Under the pieces are notes generated by a model. It was not told where the DNA came from. It was given only the letters and a program-made list of their open reading frames with translations, and searched no databases. DNA of 64,000 bases from Galbitalea sp036491035 (lineage in GTDB: Bacteria > Actinomycetota > Actinomycetes > Actinomycetales > Microbacteriaceae): NCBI GenBank assembly GCA_036491035.1, contig DASXCU010000109.1:1-64000 (forward strand). The letters are read 5' to 3'. Both the position numbers and the translations under genes were made by a program. Position 1 is the stretch's first letter. Every line of letters begins with the position of its first letter. Positions 25,614 to 34,589 of the stretch are shown here, piece by piece.

Positions 25614-26024
25614 ATGACGCCGCAGGAGATCGCTAACCTGACGCATCTGCGCCGGGCGCACGACCTCATCGATCGCGATTACGCGAAGCCGCTCGACGTA
25701 CCGACCATGGCCGCGCGCGCTCTCATGTCCCCGGCCCATTTCTCGCGGCAGTTCCACGCCGCCTATGGCGAGACCCCCTACAGCTACCTGATGACCCGTC
25801 GGATCGAGCGGGCAATGGCACTGCTTCGTGACGGCGCGTCCGTGACGGATGCCTGCATCGCCGTCGGGGCGACCTCGCTCGGATCGTTCAGTACCCGATT
25901 CACCGAACTGGTCGGGATGACGCCGAGCGCGTATCGCGCCGCCGAACACCCAGCCGTGTCGGCAATGCCGAACTGCGTCGCGAAGCAGCGGACGCGTCCT
26001 CGTCGAGCCGCGGTCGCTGCCTAG
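25614..26024 (+). CDS. Short AraC-family regulator
   Basis: A 136-residue protein that is almost only the AraC DNA-binding domain. The first helix-turn-helix is LDVPTMAARALMSPAHFSRQF and the second is VTDACIAVGATSLGSFSTRFTELVGMTPSAYR. There is no effector domain. TAGCCT six bases before the ATG suggests leaderless expression. The VOC gene 70 bases downstream is the likely target or partner; such AraC-VOC pairs are common in actinobacteria. Confidence 0.88.
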   Translation: MTPQEIANLTHLRRAHDLIDRDYAKPLDVPTMAARALMSPAHFSRQFHAAYGETPYSYLMTRRIERAMALLRDGASVTDACIAVGATSLGSFSTRFTELVGMTPSAYRAAEHPAVSAMPNCVAKQRTRPRRAAVAA

Positions 26025-26093
26025 ACCTACAGCGCGACGAACCGAGCAGGATTCGAGAAGCGCCTGCGAATGCGCGCTGTCTAGAGTGGCCGC

Positions 26094-26498
26094 ATGACGA
26101 TCTCACTCCACTTCTGCAATGTCAGTGTCAATGACGTCGACGAGGCGGTCGCGTTCTACCGCGACGCGCTCGGGCTCGACGTTCTCAATAACGTGGAGTC
26201 GGGCGGGTTCCACTGGGTGACCGTGGGCAACGCGGACAAGCCGGGCGCGCAGATTGTTCTGTCGGAGCCGCACGCGGGACGTTCGCAGGCGGACGGCGAC
26301 GCCCTCCAGGAGCTCGTCACGAAGGGTGTCATGCCGCTCCTCGTGTTCGGAACCGATGACGTCGACGCAGCGTTCGAGCGAGCGCAGGCGACCGGCGCCG
26401 AGGTTCTGCAGGAGCCAACCGACCAGGCCTGGGGTCCGCGGGACTGTGCATTCCGCGATCCCTCCGGCAACACCATCCGGATCTGGCAGGTCTCTTAG
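26094..26498 (+). CDS. VOC-family protein paired with an AraC regulator
   Basis: A 134-residue VOC protein. LHFCNVSVNDVDEAVAFYRD opens unit one; FGTDDVDAAFERAQATGAEV and the closing CAFRDPSGNTIRIWQ make unit two, with the Glu/His ligand positions typical of glyoxalase-like enzymes. TAGAGT six bases upstream of the ATG marks a leaderless start. It ends 4 bases into the convergent TOPRIM gene. Confidence 0.82.
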   Translation: MTISLHFCNVSVNDVDEAVAFYRDALGLDVLNNVESGGFHWVTVGNADKPGAQIVLSEPHAGRSQADGDALQELVTKGVMPLLVFGTDDVDAAFERAQATGAEVLQEPTDQAWGPRDCAFRDPSGNTIRIWQVS

Positions 26499-27043
26499 GT
26501 CACGAAGTCGAGCACGCCGACGAGCGGCCCGGGAGCCCTCTCGAGTTCGACGCCGGCGGTGAGGGCCTCCGCATAGCGTGCCTTGCGGCCGCCGATCGTC
26601 CCGAAGAATCGGTGCAGTTGCTGCTCGGGTGCTCGGCCACGATGGAACGGCTGGTTCTGAAAGACGCGGAAGGCGGCGAGATCACCTTCTCGCTCGAGGA
26701 CCCGCTCCGTGCCCTCCACCTCCAGGCTGCGGATCAGTTCATCCTCGAGATCCCGAACGCAGACGAAGAAGCCCAGCTCTTCGAGATCGGCGCGCCCCGG
26801 ACCCGCGACGATTCCGGCTCGTTCGAGAGCACCACGGAAGTAGCGCTCCTCGCCGATGTCGCAGAGGCCGGCCAGGCGAAGGTTGGCTCCGGCCGGTCCG
26901 AACTCCGCAATCGCTTTCGAGGCGTTCGTCACACCGCCCAGCGAGACCACACGAACCCCGTCGAGGTCCTGGCCGCGTCGCCGGGCGAGCGACTCGATCG
27001 CGATGCGGTCGCTGTTCCCTTCGACGAGGAGAACGGTCTGCAT
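26495..27043 (-). CDS. Stand-alone TOPRIM (OLD-type) domain protein
   Basis: A 182-residue protein. TVLLVEGNSDRIAIESLARR is the TOPRIM strand with the catalytic Glu, and LAGLCDIGEER carries an acidic pair in place of the DxD. This matches the nuclease half of OLD-family proteins, but the ATPase half is missing. The ATG preceded by GGGGAG was chosen; a much longer frame upstream has no coding character. DNA or RNA cleavage is possible but unproven. Confidence 0.72.
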   Translation of the reverse strand: MQTVLLVEGNSDRIAIESLARRRGQDLDGVRVVSLGGVTNASKAIAEFGPAGANLRLAGLCDIGEERYFRGALERAGIVAGPGRADLEELGFFVCVRDLEDELIRSLEVEGTERVLEREGDLAAFRVFQNQPFHRGRAPEQQLHRFFGTIGGRKARYAEALTAGVELERAPGPLVGVLDFVT

Positions 27044-27160
27044 CTCCCCAGTGTCGCCGGAAATCGGTGGTCGTGCGCGGTCCTCGGACGGTGGGTACAG
27101 ACGGTTCTGGCCCCGAGCACCCAAACGACACGGGCGAGCGCGACGGATATATGGTGAACT

Positions 27161-27913
27161 GTGCTCGCGGCCGTCGAGCGGAATTGGATGGCGATACCGA
27201 TGTACTGGTTCCTCAAGTACCTCGTGGTCGGCCCGGTGCTGCACCTGTTCTTCCGAATCCGAATCGAGGGCCTCGAGAACCTGCCGAAGCAGGGACCGAT
27301 CATCATGGCCAGCAATCACCTCTCCGCCATCGACTCCTTCTTCCTTCCCATCGCGCTGCCCCGTCGGCTGACATTCCTGGCCAAGGCCGCGTACTTCCAC
27401 GGCAAGGGGCCGGTCGGTTGGTTCGTGCGCAACTTCCTGCTCGCGGTCGGACAGATCCCGATCGACCGCTCCGGCGGAGCCGCATCGAGCGACTCCCTTA
27501 ATACGGGGCTCGCGGCGCTCGCGCAGGGCAAGGCACTCGGCATCTATCCGGAGGGCACGCGCAGTCCGAACGGAAACCTCTACCGGGGCAAGACCGGGAT
27601 CGCGCGAATGGTGCTGGCCGCCGGCGTGCCGATCATCCCGGTCAGTATCAGCGGCACCCCGAAGATCTTCCCCAAGGGAAGCAAGGTCGTGCACTTCCCC
27701 CGAATCACGGTGACGATCGGCGACCCGCTGGACTTTTCGCGTTTCGCCGGACTCGACAACGACCGCTTCATCCTTCGGGCGGTGACCGACGAGGTGATGC
27801 TCAACATCCTCGCGCTCGGCGACCAGGAGTACGTCGACACGTACGCGTCGAACGTCAAGAACAACTCCGACTTCGATCCGCAGCGCGAGCTGGACGACGC
27901 CGTCCGGTCCTAA
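27161..27913 (+). CDS. 1-acyl-sn-glycerol-3-phosphate acyltransferase (PlsC family)
   Basis: A 250-residue acyltransferase. NHLSAIDSFF (about residues 48-57) gives the catalytic NHx4D motif, RSGGAASSDSLNTG the glycerol-phosphate loop, and PEGTRSPNG the third motif. Acylation of lysophosphatidic acid at the membrane is the usual role. GTG start; an ATG nine codons in (MAIPMYWFLKY) is an alternative. A TATATG -10-like box ends seven bases upstream of the GTG. Confidence 0.9.
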   Translation: MLAAVERNWMAIPMYWFLKYLVVGPVLHLFFRIRIEGLENLPKQGPIIMASNHLSAIDSFFLPIALPRRLTFLAKAAYFHGKGPVGWFVRNFLLAVGQIPIDRSGGAASSDSLNTGLAALAQGKALGIYPEGTRSPNGNLYRGKTGIARMVLAAGVPIIPVSISGTPKIFPKGSKVVHFPRITVTIGDPLDFSRFAGLDNDRFILRAVTDEVMLNILALGDQEYVDTYASNVKNNSDFDPQRELDDAVRS

Positions 27914-27918
27914 CCCAA

Positions 27919-29343
27919 CTATTCGACGACGGGCTGGGTCTCCACCGCCAGGTTAGAGATCAGCGGCGAGTTCATTTCGCCGGTCATCCGCTGGCTCTCG
28001 CGTCGCAGGTCGAGCTGCACCATCACCAGTGCGGCGAGATCTTCGAGGTTCGCGAGTTCGACCTCGGTGACCTCGTGGGGCTTGGTGTCGAACACGCTCA
28101 GCGTGCCGATGACGTCGCCGCCGTCGCGCCGCAGCGGGACCCCGGCGAAAAATCGCAGCCCGGCCTCGCCCGTGACGAGCGGGCTGCTTCGCACAGACTC
28201 GTCCAGCAGCGCGTCCTCGATGACCACGGTTTGCTGCGGCAGTGGACCGGGTGTCGTGAGGTCGACCTGGCGAAGGATGTGGTCGACTTCGGCACCGAAG
28301 TGCGACTTCAGCCAGACCCGGTCGTTGTCGAGCACGCTGACCATGGCGATGGGCGCAGCGAACAGGCGGGCCGCGAGTGCGGTGACCCGGTCGAGCGCCA
28401 TATCCGGGTAGGTGTCCAGGTAGGCCGAGCGTAGAGCATCGGACTCCGCGGGTCCGGTCGGGGCGAGAAGCGGAACGTCGATGTCCTTGTGGCGGGCGCT
28501 CTCCCCGATGACCAGCTGCCGCAGCGAGGCTACGAGTTCGCGGGGCTGCGGTCGATCGGATGGCTTTCGCGCCGTCATCGCCGAGAGCAGCGTCTGCCAG
28601 TGGGCGGGCAGGTCCTCCGGGATTACCGGATTGCGGGTCACTCGGGCGACGGCCGACTCGACGATCGACCCCGGATACTCGACCCGGCGAGTGAAGCACT
28701 CGAGCAGAACGAGTCCGAGCGAGTAAACGTCGCTCTGGATGCCGACGGTAGCTCCGGCGGCCTGCTCGGGGCTGAGGTAGGCGGCCGTTCCGGTCGTCGC
28801 GCCCTCGCGGGTCATCCGCTCCATGTCCTCGCTGAGCGCGATCCCGAAGTCGCTCAGCTTTGCGCGCGCTCGCGGAGCACCGTTGCCGTAGTCGACGAGC
28901 AGGATGTTGGACGGCTTGATGTCCCGGTGCACGACGTTGTTGCTGTGCACGTATTCGAGCGCCTCGGCGATATCGAAACCGATCTCGGCGACGTGCCGGG
29001 GAGTGATCGGCCCCTCCGCGAGGCGGGATTGGAGATCGGTACCCCGGATGAACTCCATTACCAGGAAGCGGTGGCGAGCGCCGTCCTCGGAGAGGTCGAC
29101 CCCAGCGTCGAAGAGATTGACCAGCCCGTGGTGGCTGAGGCTCGACAGCACGGCGAGTTCGGACTCCTGCCGACTCGTATCCGAGGCGCTGGACTGGCTG
29201 AAGAGTTTGATGGCGACGTCGCGACCGAGCACCTGGTCGTGGGCTCGGAACACGGTCGACATCCCCCCGCGGCCGAGTACGGCCTCGAGCCAATACCGCT
29301 CACCCAGAAGTCGGTCAGTCGCATCTGCAGCTGGCACGGCCAT
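27919..29343 (-). CDS. Soluble Ser/Thr protein kinase with C-terminal GAF domain
   Basis: A 474-residue protein. Residues 17-275 form a Hanks-type kinase with GRGGMSTV (glycine loop), VAIKLF (Lys), HRDIKPSN (catalytic loop), DFG and SPEQ, all intact. Residues about 310-455 are a GAF domain (ALDRVTALAARLFAAPIAMVSV, ending in coiled helices). There is no membrane helix or PASTA repeat, unlike PknB. GGTGGAGG precedes the ATG. It is divergent from the CHAP wall-hydrolase gene, so control of wall metabolism is an attractive but unproven role. Confidence 0.88.
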   Translation of the reverse strand: MAVPAADATDRLLGERYWLEAVLGRGGMSTVFRAHDQVLGRDVAIKLFSQSSASDTSRQESELAVLSSLSHHGLVNLFDAGVDLSEDGARHRFLVMEFIRGTDLQSRLAEGPITPRHVAEIGFDIAEALEYVHSNNVVHRDIKPSNILLVDYGNGAPRARAKLSDFGIALSEDMERMTREGATTGTAAYLSPEQAAGATVGIQSDVYSLGLVLLECFTRRVEYPGSIVESAVARVTRNPVIPEDLPAHWQTLLSAMTARKPSDRPQPRELVASLRQLVIGESARHKDIDVPLLAPTGPAESDALRSAYLDTYPDMALDRVTALAARLFAAPIAMVSVLDNDRVWLKSHFGAEVDHILRQVDLTTPGPLPQQTVVIEDALLDESVRSSPLVTGEAGLRFFAGVPLRRDGGDVIGTLSVFDTKPHEVTEVELANLEDLAALVMVQLDLRRESQRMTGEMNSPLISNLAVETQPVVE

Positions 29344-29454
29344 GTCCTCCACCCTTTGACGCAATCCTATTTATTGCCTGAGAGGGAACTAAATAGTCGA
29401 GAAGGGCTTGACGACGGAGAAGATTGAGACACCACAACTGGGTACGTCGTCCCC

Positions 29455-29504
29455 GTTACCAATTCGTTGCTTAAAGGTGACAGATCACAGAGCCTCGGGT
29501 AACC
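29455..29504 (+). promoter_or_regulatory. GTnAC-type direct repeats with 11-base period
   Basis: GTTACC (29455), GTTGCT (29466), GTGACA (29477) and GTAACC (29499) are spaced 11, 11 and 22 bases. Helically phased repeats of this type are bound by OmpR-class regulators such as MtrA, which controls wall hydrolases in actinobacteria. The array lies about 80-130 bases upstream of the CHAP gene and could also act on the divergent kinase gene. Confidence 0.5.
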
Positions 29505-29582
29505 TCGAAAAGGATCTGGGACGCTTCCGCGTGGGAAATTGCCCGCAAGCACCCAGTCAAATAATGCCCGGAGGTTCACGCC

Positions 29583-30527
29583 GTGTCCGATGAGCAGCAG
29601 CCAGATTCACTGGCAGAGCTCCTCGCGAACCGCGCCGAAACTGGTGCAGCGCCGTTTGACAACAGTGCTGTACCCGCGCCATTGGTTCCCGCTCAGCCGC
29701 AGTTCACGTCTCGTCGCGAGGCGAAGAACGCGGCATCGACGACCCGCAAGCCGTCCGCCGGCCCGCGCAAGACCACGAAACTCAGCCGTCGCGACCAGCT
29801 GGCCGTGCGCAAGCTCGCTGCCACTCCGAAGGTGACCGCGTCCGGTCCGTCGAAGGTATCCGACCGGAAACGGCAGAACCCGCTCAAAGTCTTCTTCGTC
29901 ATCCTGGTCATCTCCGGCTTCGTCGGCGGAATCGCTTTTCCGGCGGTCGCCTCGTCGGCCGGAACCCTTGCCAAGGGATCACCAACGGCCAAGGGCAGTC
30001 AGTCCGTCAAGGTCAGCGCCAGCATCGAAACCTCGAAGGTCACCCGCGACACCGTCGGCGCGACGACCGAGGCCGAGTTGCGCACCGAGCAGATCAACGC
30101 CGAGTATCTCGCAAACGCTCCGGGTCCACGCCAGCCTGGCGACGACTACCCGTGGCGGGATGCCGGATCGGCTCTCTCGCCGCTCGGCTACGTCTACCGC
30201 AACTGCACCGACTTCGTCGCCTGGCGACTCAACCGTGACCAGGGCGTCACTGCGGCTCCGTGGAAGTGGGTGTGGTCCAACCTGACCCCGAACGGTGGTA
30301 ACGCGTCAGAGTGGGAGAAGGCCTGGATCGCTAACGGCTGGCCCGTCAGCTCGACCCCGATCGTCGGATCGGTCGCCTGGTTTGTCGGTAACCACGTCGC
30401 CTACGTGCACGCGATCTCCGGTTCCAACGTTCTGATCGAGGAATACAACGGCACGTCCAGCCGCGCGTACGCGGAGCGCACCATCCCGATCTCCTCGGTC
30501 GGTGCCTTCCTCTACCCGCCGAGCTGA
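29583..30527 (+). CDS. CHAP-domain peptidoglycan hydrolase
   Basis: A 314-residue protein. A basic, Ala/Pro-rich N-terminus of about 95 residues precedes one membrane helix (98-120). The CHAP amidase/peptidase domain fills residues 185-314, with the catalytic Cys in YRNCTDFVAW and His in GNHVAYVHAI. The long cytosolic N-terminus suggests a type II anchored protein that acts outside on peptidoglycan. GGAGG lies nine bases upstream of the GTG start. A phased GTnAC array in its upstream region suggests regulation by a wall-stress response regulator. Confidence 0.85.
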   Translation: MSDEQQPDSLAELLANRAETGAAPFDNSAVPAPLVPAQPQFTSRREAKNAASTTRKPSAGPRKTTKLSRRDQLAVRKLAATPKVTASGPSKVSDRKRQNPLKVFFVILVISGFVGGIAFPAVASSAGTLAKGSPTAKGSQSVKVSASIETSKVTRDTVGATTEAELRTEQINAEYLANAPGPRQPGDDYPWRDAGSALSPLGYVYRNCTDFVAWRLNRDQGVTAAPWKWVWSNLTPNGGNASEWEKAWIANGWPVSSTPIVGSVAWFVGNHVAYVHAISGSNVLIEEYNGTSSRAYAERTIPISSVGAFLYPPS

Positions 30528-30625
30528 TTTTCCGGTCAAATCCGAAACGGATGCGCGGGAAAACTGCTGGGCGAAACCCCGCAGGCGTCCCCGACATTGC
30601 TGTAACCGGGCCTTAAAGTTGCCTC

Positions 30626-33600
30626 GTGTGGCGTGTCGGCAGTCGCGAGGAAGAATCGCTCGATGATGAGGGGCTGCTTGACGCCCCGCGACAGGCAACG
30701 TCCCCGCACGCACTCAGCCTCGGGGATCCGACGGTGAGGGCGGTGAATGTGGCTGAACCGACCTGGGACGCGTGGCGCACCGAGCTCGCGGGCATCGGCG
30801 GATCGTCGCCGCTGCTTCATTTCGTCGACAGTCCGCGCACGCGCATCGAACTGAGTGCGACGCATCCGGGCGGCCTCGCCCAGTTCATTACGGGCAAGAC
30901 GACCCTGCTCTCCAGTTTGATCCGAGACGAGGTCGCGCTCCGCACGGCCAAGATCGCGGCGGGAGCGATTGCCGCTAAAGGCATGGAACTCTCGACGGCC
31001 CGCGGAATCGACGCCATCGCTCTCGGGATCGGGGTCGTCGAGTGGCAGTTCGACGAGGTCGAATACTGTGCTCCCCTGCTTCTGCGGCCGCTGGCGATTC
31101 GACGTGCCGGTCGGGACTTCGAACTTAAGCTGCGTGGCGACGCGACGCTCAACCCGCAGCTGCAGCGGGCACTTCTGGCTCAGTTCCAGCTCGACCTCGA
31201 CGAGCAGGCCTTCGTCGCGCTAACCGACGAGGACGGCACGTTCAAGCCGAACCCCGTCATCGACCGCCTGCGCGGCCTGACCAGCCACCTCGAGTGGTTC
31301 AATGTCAGCCCGCGCCTCGTCGTCTCATCCTTCGCCGAGGTCGCGACCGCGATGGTGGCCGATGCGACCGATCTCGAGAACCCCGTGCTGGATGCCCTCG
31401 CCGGCAATCCGACCGCCAAGTGGACGATCGAGGAGAGCTATTCGCCGGTCGCGGCGATGAGCTCCGACACCCGGCCTCCGCAGTCGGACACGCTCCTCCT
31501 CGATGCGGACGCGGAGCAGGAGAACGTTGTCGCGCAGATCGCGGCGGGCAACTCCCTGGTCGTCAAGACGCTCCCCGGCACAGGTGGAACGCAAACCATC
31601 GTCAATGCGATCGGTAATCTGGTCGGCCAGAATAAGCGCGTTCTCGTCGTCAGCGCTCGACGTTCCTCTCTGCACGGAATCAACCAGCGACTGGCGGACG
31701 TCGGCCTCACCGGTCTGGCGGTGTCGCCATCCACTCTTCGGCGCGACGTCGTGCGCTCGATCTCGCGCATCGAGAAGGCCAAGAAACCCCTCATCGGCGA
31801 TGTGGATGACGCGCTCGTTCGCCTTCGCAAGGTGATGCTCGACTACCGCGGCGCACTCTCGCGTCCGGACGAGGTGCTGGGCGTCAGCGTGCTCGACTGC
31901 ATTACCGAACTCAGCCGCCTCTCGTTCCTGCCGGTGCCGCCGAAGACGACGGCGCGTCTCAGCCGCGCGACCGTCGAGGCGCTGACCACCGACCGCCACC
32001 GCGCGTCCGAGACGATGGTGACCGCGGCCGCTCTCGGTGAATTCCGTTACGGTCCGGGGGATTCGCCCTGGTACGGCGCGCAGTTCGCGTCCGGCGACGC
32101 GGCGACCCGGGCACACCGCATCGCACAGCACCTGCACGAGGACCTGCTCCCGCAGCTGCTGACCCGCGCCCAGGATCTTATCCGCGGCACGTACATGCGG
32201 CCCTTCGAGAACTTCGCAGAACTCGGCACCTACCTGGCCCTCCTGGTCGACCTGCGCGACACCCTCGATCGCTTCCTGCCCGAGGTCTTCGACCGGTCGC
32301 TCACTGAGTTGATCCTCGCGACCGGCGGTCGCCACGACGGCGAGATGACGCGCTCGAACCGTCGTCGTCTCAAGAAGCTGGCGAAGGAATACGTACGCCC
32401 CGGTGCTCACATCGGCGACATGCACGACTCGCTCGTCAGGATCCAGCAGCAGCGAGTGTTGTGGCAGCGCTTCGTCTCGGAGGGTGTGCCGCCGGCGGTG
32501 CCCGTGGGGATCGCCGACGTGCAAGCGGTCTTCTCCGAGACCGCGGTGCAGCTCGCACAGCTCAACGAACCGCTGCGTCTCCTGACCCGCGACAGCCAGC
32601 TCGAGTACCTGCCGATCGGATCGCTGGTCGAGAAGATCGCGGGCCTGGCCGCCGAGTCAGATGTGCTCAACAACCTTCAGGAGCGTTCCGCGCTCATGTC
32701 GACCCTGCGCGACCTGCAGCTCGATCCCTTGATCGCCGACCTCGCCGCACGACACGTGCCCGAGGCGGAGGTCGAGGCGGAACTCGAACAGGCCTGGTGG
32801 CAGTCAGCTCTCGAGCACCTGCTGCAGACCGAACGTGCGTTGCTCGGCGCGAACACGAGTGTCCTCGACCGGCTCGAGGCGGACTTCCGCCTCGTGGATG
32901 AGGCGCATGCTGCCGGCAGCGCTCAGCTGCTGTCGTGGCAGCTGGCCGAGAACTGGAAGATCGGGCTCGTCGACTGGCCGGATGAGGCCTCGCTGCTGAA
33001 GAAGCTGCTCCGTCGTCCAACCGTCACATCCTTCGACCTGCAGACGACGGCGCCGCACCTGTCGCGCACGATCGCGCCGGTGTGGCTGGCGTCACCGTAC
33101 GAGATCGGCACCATCGTCGACACGCTGGTCTTCGACACGGTCATCCTCGTCGACGCCGGAGCCACGACGATCGCCGAGAACGCGGGAGCGCTGCGCCGCG
33201 CGCGCCAGGTGGTGGCGTTCGGCGACCCGGTGACGCAGAGCCCCGCCCCCTTCGCCACCGGAATCGCGGACCCGGAGTTCGAAGTGCGTGTGACCGAGTC
33301 GCCCGAAGCGTCGGACGAACGGCACGCGGATTCTGCGTTGGCAAAGCTCGGCGGCCTCCTGACGACCCTGTCCCTGACCCGCAGCTACCGGGCCGGCGGC
33401 GAAGATCTGGCCGAGCTCGTCAATCGTCGCTTCTACGGCGGCAAGATCGAGTCCCTGCCGTGGGCCGGAAGCTTCCTCGGCCACTCCAGCATCTCGCTCC
33501 AGTACGTCGAGGATGGCGTCGCGATGCCGGACAGCGACACCGGCGCGGTCGAGAGCCCGGACGCCGAGGTGGATCGTGTCGTACAGCTCGTGCTGGAGCA

Positions 33601-34384
33601 CGCGGCGGAGCGCCCCGGTGAGTCTCTCATGGTCATCACGGCCAGCGAGCGTCACGCCGTCCGCGTGCAGCAGGCGGTCCTTGCAGCGCTCGTGACGAGC
33701 TCTGAGCTCACCGAGTTCGTTGTCAGCGATCGCGCAGAACCATTCATGGTCGCAACCATCGAACACGCCGTTGCGGAGAGTCGCGACCGGGTCATCTTCT
33801 CGATCGGATTCGGTCGGACGCCGCACGGGCGGGTGCTGTCCGACTTCGGCGCGCTCGGCGAACCAGGTGGCGAGCGCCTGCTGGCTGTCGCGATGACTCG
33901 CGCCCGTCGATCGATGGTGATCGTCAGCTGCTTCGAGCCCGAGGATATCGATGACGCTCGCATGGAGCACGGCGCGATCGCCCTCGCCCAGATCCTGGAT
34001 GAGATCGGCTTGCGCGCCGCAGAAATCCCGCTTCCCGATGACTCGGATCCGATGCTGATCGACCTGGCTCGCCGACTCGAGGGTCGCGGCGTCAACGTCG
34101 CGCTCGGTCATCGCGGCAAGCTCGGCCTGGTCGCATCCCACGGCGGTGTCTGCGTCGCGATCGAGACCGATACCGTACTGCTGCGCGGGAGCCTCCGCGA
34201 GTCCCTACGGCTTCGGCCCGAGCTGCTGCGGCGACTCGGCTGGCACTACCTTCGCGTGCACGTGTTCGCGCTGTTCAGCGACCCGGACGCCGTCGCGGAG
34301 AGCGTGGTCAAGCTGCTTGGAGCGACCGCCCTGCCCGCGGTGACCGAGCCGATCGACCTTCCGCCCAGCCCGGCCAGTGCCTGA
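30626..34384 (+). CDS. Large superfamily-I helicase-like protein with substituted ATPase motifs
   Basis: A 1252-residue protein laid out like the Upf1/Dna2-type helicases of actinobacteria: a 280-residue N-terminal region, RecA-like core halves split by a 500-residue helical insertion, and a C-terminal endonuclease-like domain (about 1155-1235, LRPELLRRLGWHYLRVHVFA). Q-motif LDADAEQENVV and motif VI VAMTRARRSM are recognisable. Walker A reads PGTGGTQT, lacking the lysine of PGTGKSQT, and motif II reads LVDAGA where DEAS is expected. ATP hydrolysis is therefore doubtful, and a structural or nucleic-acid-binding role is inferred. TAAAGT six bases before the GTG suggests leaderless expression. 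Confidence 0.8.
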   Translation: MWRVGSREEESLDDEGLLDAPRQATSPHALSLGDPTVRAVNVAEPTWDAWRTELAGIGGSSPLLHFVDSPRTRIELSATHPGGLAQFITGKTTLLSSLIRDEVALRTAKIAAGAIAAKGMELSTARGIDAIALGIGVVEWQFDEVEYCAPLLLRPLAIRRAGRDFELKLRGDATLNPQLQRALLAQFQLDLDEQAFVALTDEDGTFKPNPVIDRLRGLTSHLEWFNVSPRLVVSSFAEVATAMVADATDLENPVLDALAGNPTAKWTIEESYSPVAAMSSDTRPPQSDTLLLDADAEQENVVAQIAAGNSLVVKTLPGTGGTQTIVNAIGNLVGQNKRVLVVSARRSSLHGINQRLADVGLTGLAVSPSTLRRDVVRSISRIEKAKKPLIGDVDDALVRLRKVMLDYRGALSRPDEVLGVSVLDCITELSRLSFLPVPPKTTARLSRATVEALTTDRHRASETMVTAAALGEFRYGPGDSPWYGAQFASGDAATRAHRIAQHLHEDLLPQLLTRAQDLIRGTYMRPFENFAELGTYLALLVDLRDTLDRFLPEVFDRSLTELILATGGRHDGEMTRSNRRRLKKLAKEYVRPGAHIGDMHDSLVRIQQQRVLWQRFVSEGVPPAVPVGIADVQAVFSETAVQLAQLNEPLRLLTRDSQLEYLPIGSLVEKIAGLAAESDVLNNLQERSALMSTLRDLQLDPLIADLAARHVPEAEVEAELEQAWWQSALEHLLQTERALLGANTSVLDRLEADFRLVDEAHAAGSAQLLSWQLAENWKIGLVDWPDEASLLKKLLRRPTVTSFDLQTTAPHLSRTIAPVWLASPYEIGTIVDTLVFDTVILVDAGATTIAENAGALRRARQVVAFGDPVTQSPAPFATGIADPEFEVRVTESPEASDERHADSALAKLGGLLTTLSLTRSYRAGGEDLAELVNRRFYGGKIESLPWAGSFLGHSSISLQYVEDGVAMPDSDTGAVESPDAEVDRVVQLVLEHAAERPGESLMVITASERHAVRVQQAVLAALVTSSELTEFVVSDRAEPFMVATIEHAVAESRDRVIFSIGFGRTPHGRVLSDFGALGEPGGERLLAVAMTRARRSMVIVSCFEPEDIDDARMEHGAIALAQILDEIGLRAAEIPLPDDSDPMLIDLARRLEGRGVNVALGHRGKLGLVASHGGVCVAIETDTVLLRGSLRESLRLRPELLRRLGWHYLRVHVFALFSDPDAVAESVVKLLGATALPAVTEPIDLPPSPASA

Positions 34385-34526
34385 CCCGGAACCGAAGCGT
34401 CGACCGCGCCGGGTTCGCACGGACCCGCCGCCCGGTACCGATCCGACCCCCGAGGCGGAGCCGGAACGGCACGAGCTCACCGAGAACGACGAACGGCTGA
34501 AGGCGGAGAAGCCCCCGCACTACTAG
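34377..34526 (+). CDS. Small charged protein coupled to the helicase-like gene
   Basis: A 49-residue protein starting at GTG, overlapping the helicase-like stop by 8 bases. It begins VPDPEPKRRPRRVRTDPP and ends ENDERLKAEKPPHY, so it is basic then acidic, Pro-rich and probably disordered. The overlap, codon choice and a hairpin 12 bases after the stop support a real gene and a shared transcript. Function unknown; a partner of the helicase-like protein is a guess. Confidence 0.6.
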   Translation: MPDPEPKRRPRRVRTDPPPGTDPTPEAEPERHELTENDERLKAEKPPHY

Positions 34527-34538
34527 TGCTGTTCGCAC

Positions 34539-34562
34539 TGGCGGGTGCAGTTTCTCCCGCCA
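34539..34562 (+). terminator. Terminator hairpin after the helicase-like unit
   Basis: TGGCGGG pairs with CCCGCCA around a 10-base loop. It lies between the end of the rightward unit and the convergent mscL. Confidence 0.6.
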
Positions 34563-34589
34563 CCACGGTTCAGGAAGTGGAAGGGGAGG

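Noticed and set aside
27044..27694. N-terminal extension of the TOPRIM protein
   Set aside because: It is antisense to the acyltransferase gene and has no recognisable protein sequence; a good ribosome site exists at the shorter start.
29365..29582. c-di-AMP (ydaO-type) riboswitch before the CHAP gene
   Set aside because: Wall hydrolase genes often carry one, but the conserved core sequences of this riboswitch could not be found here.
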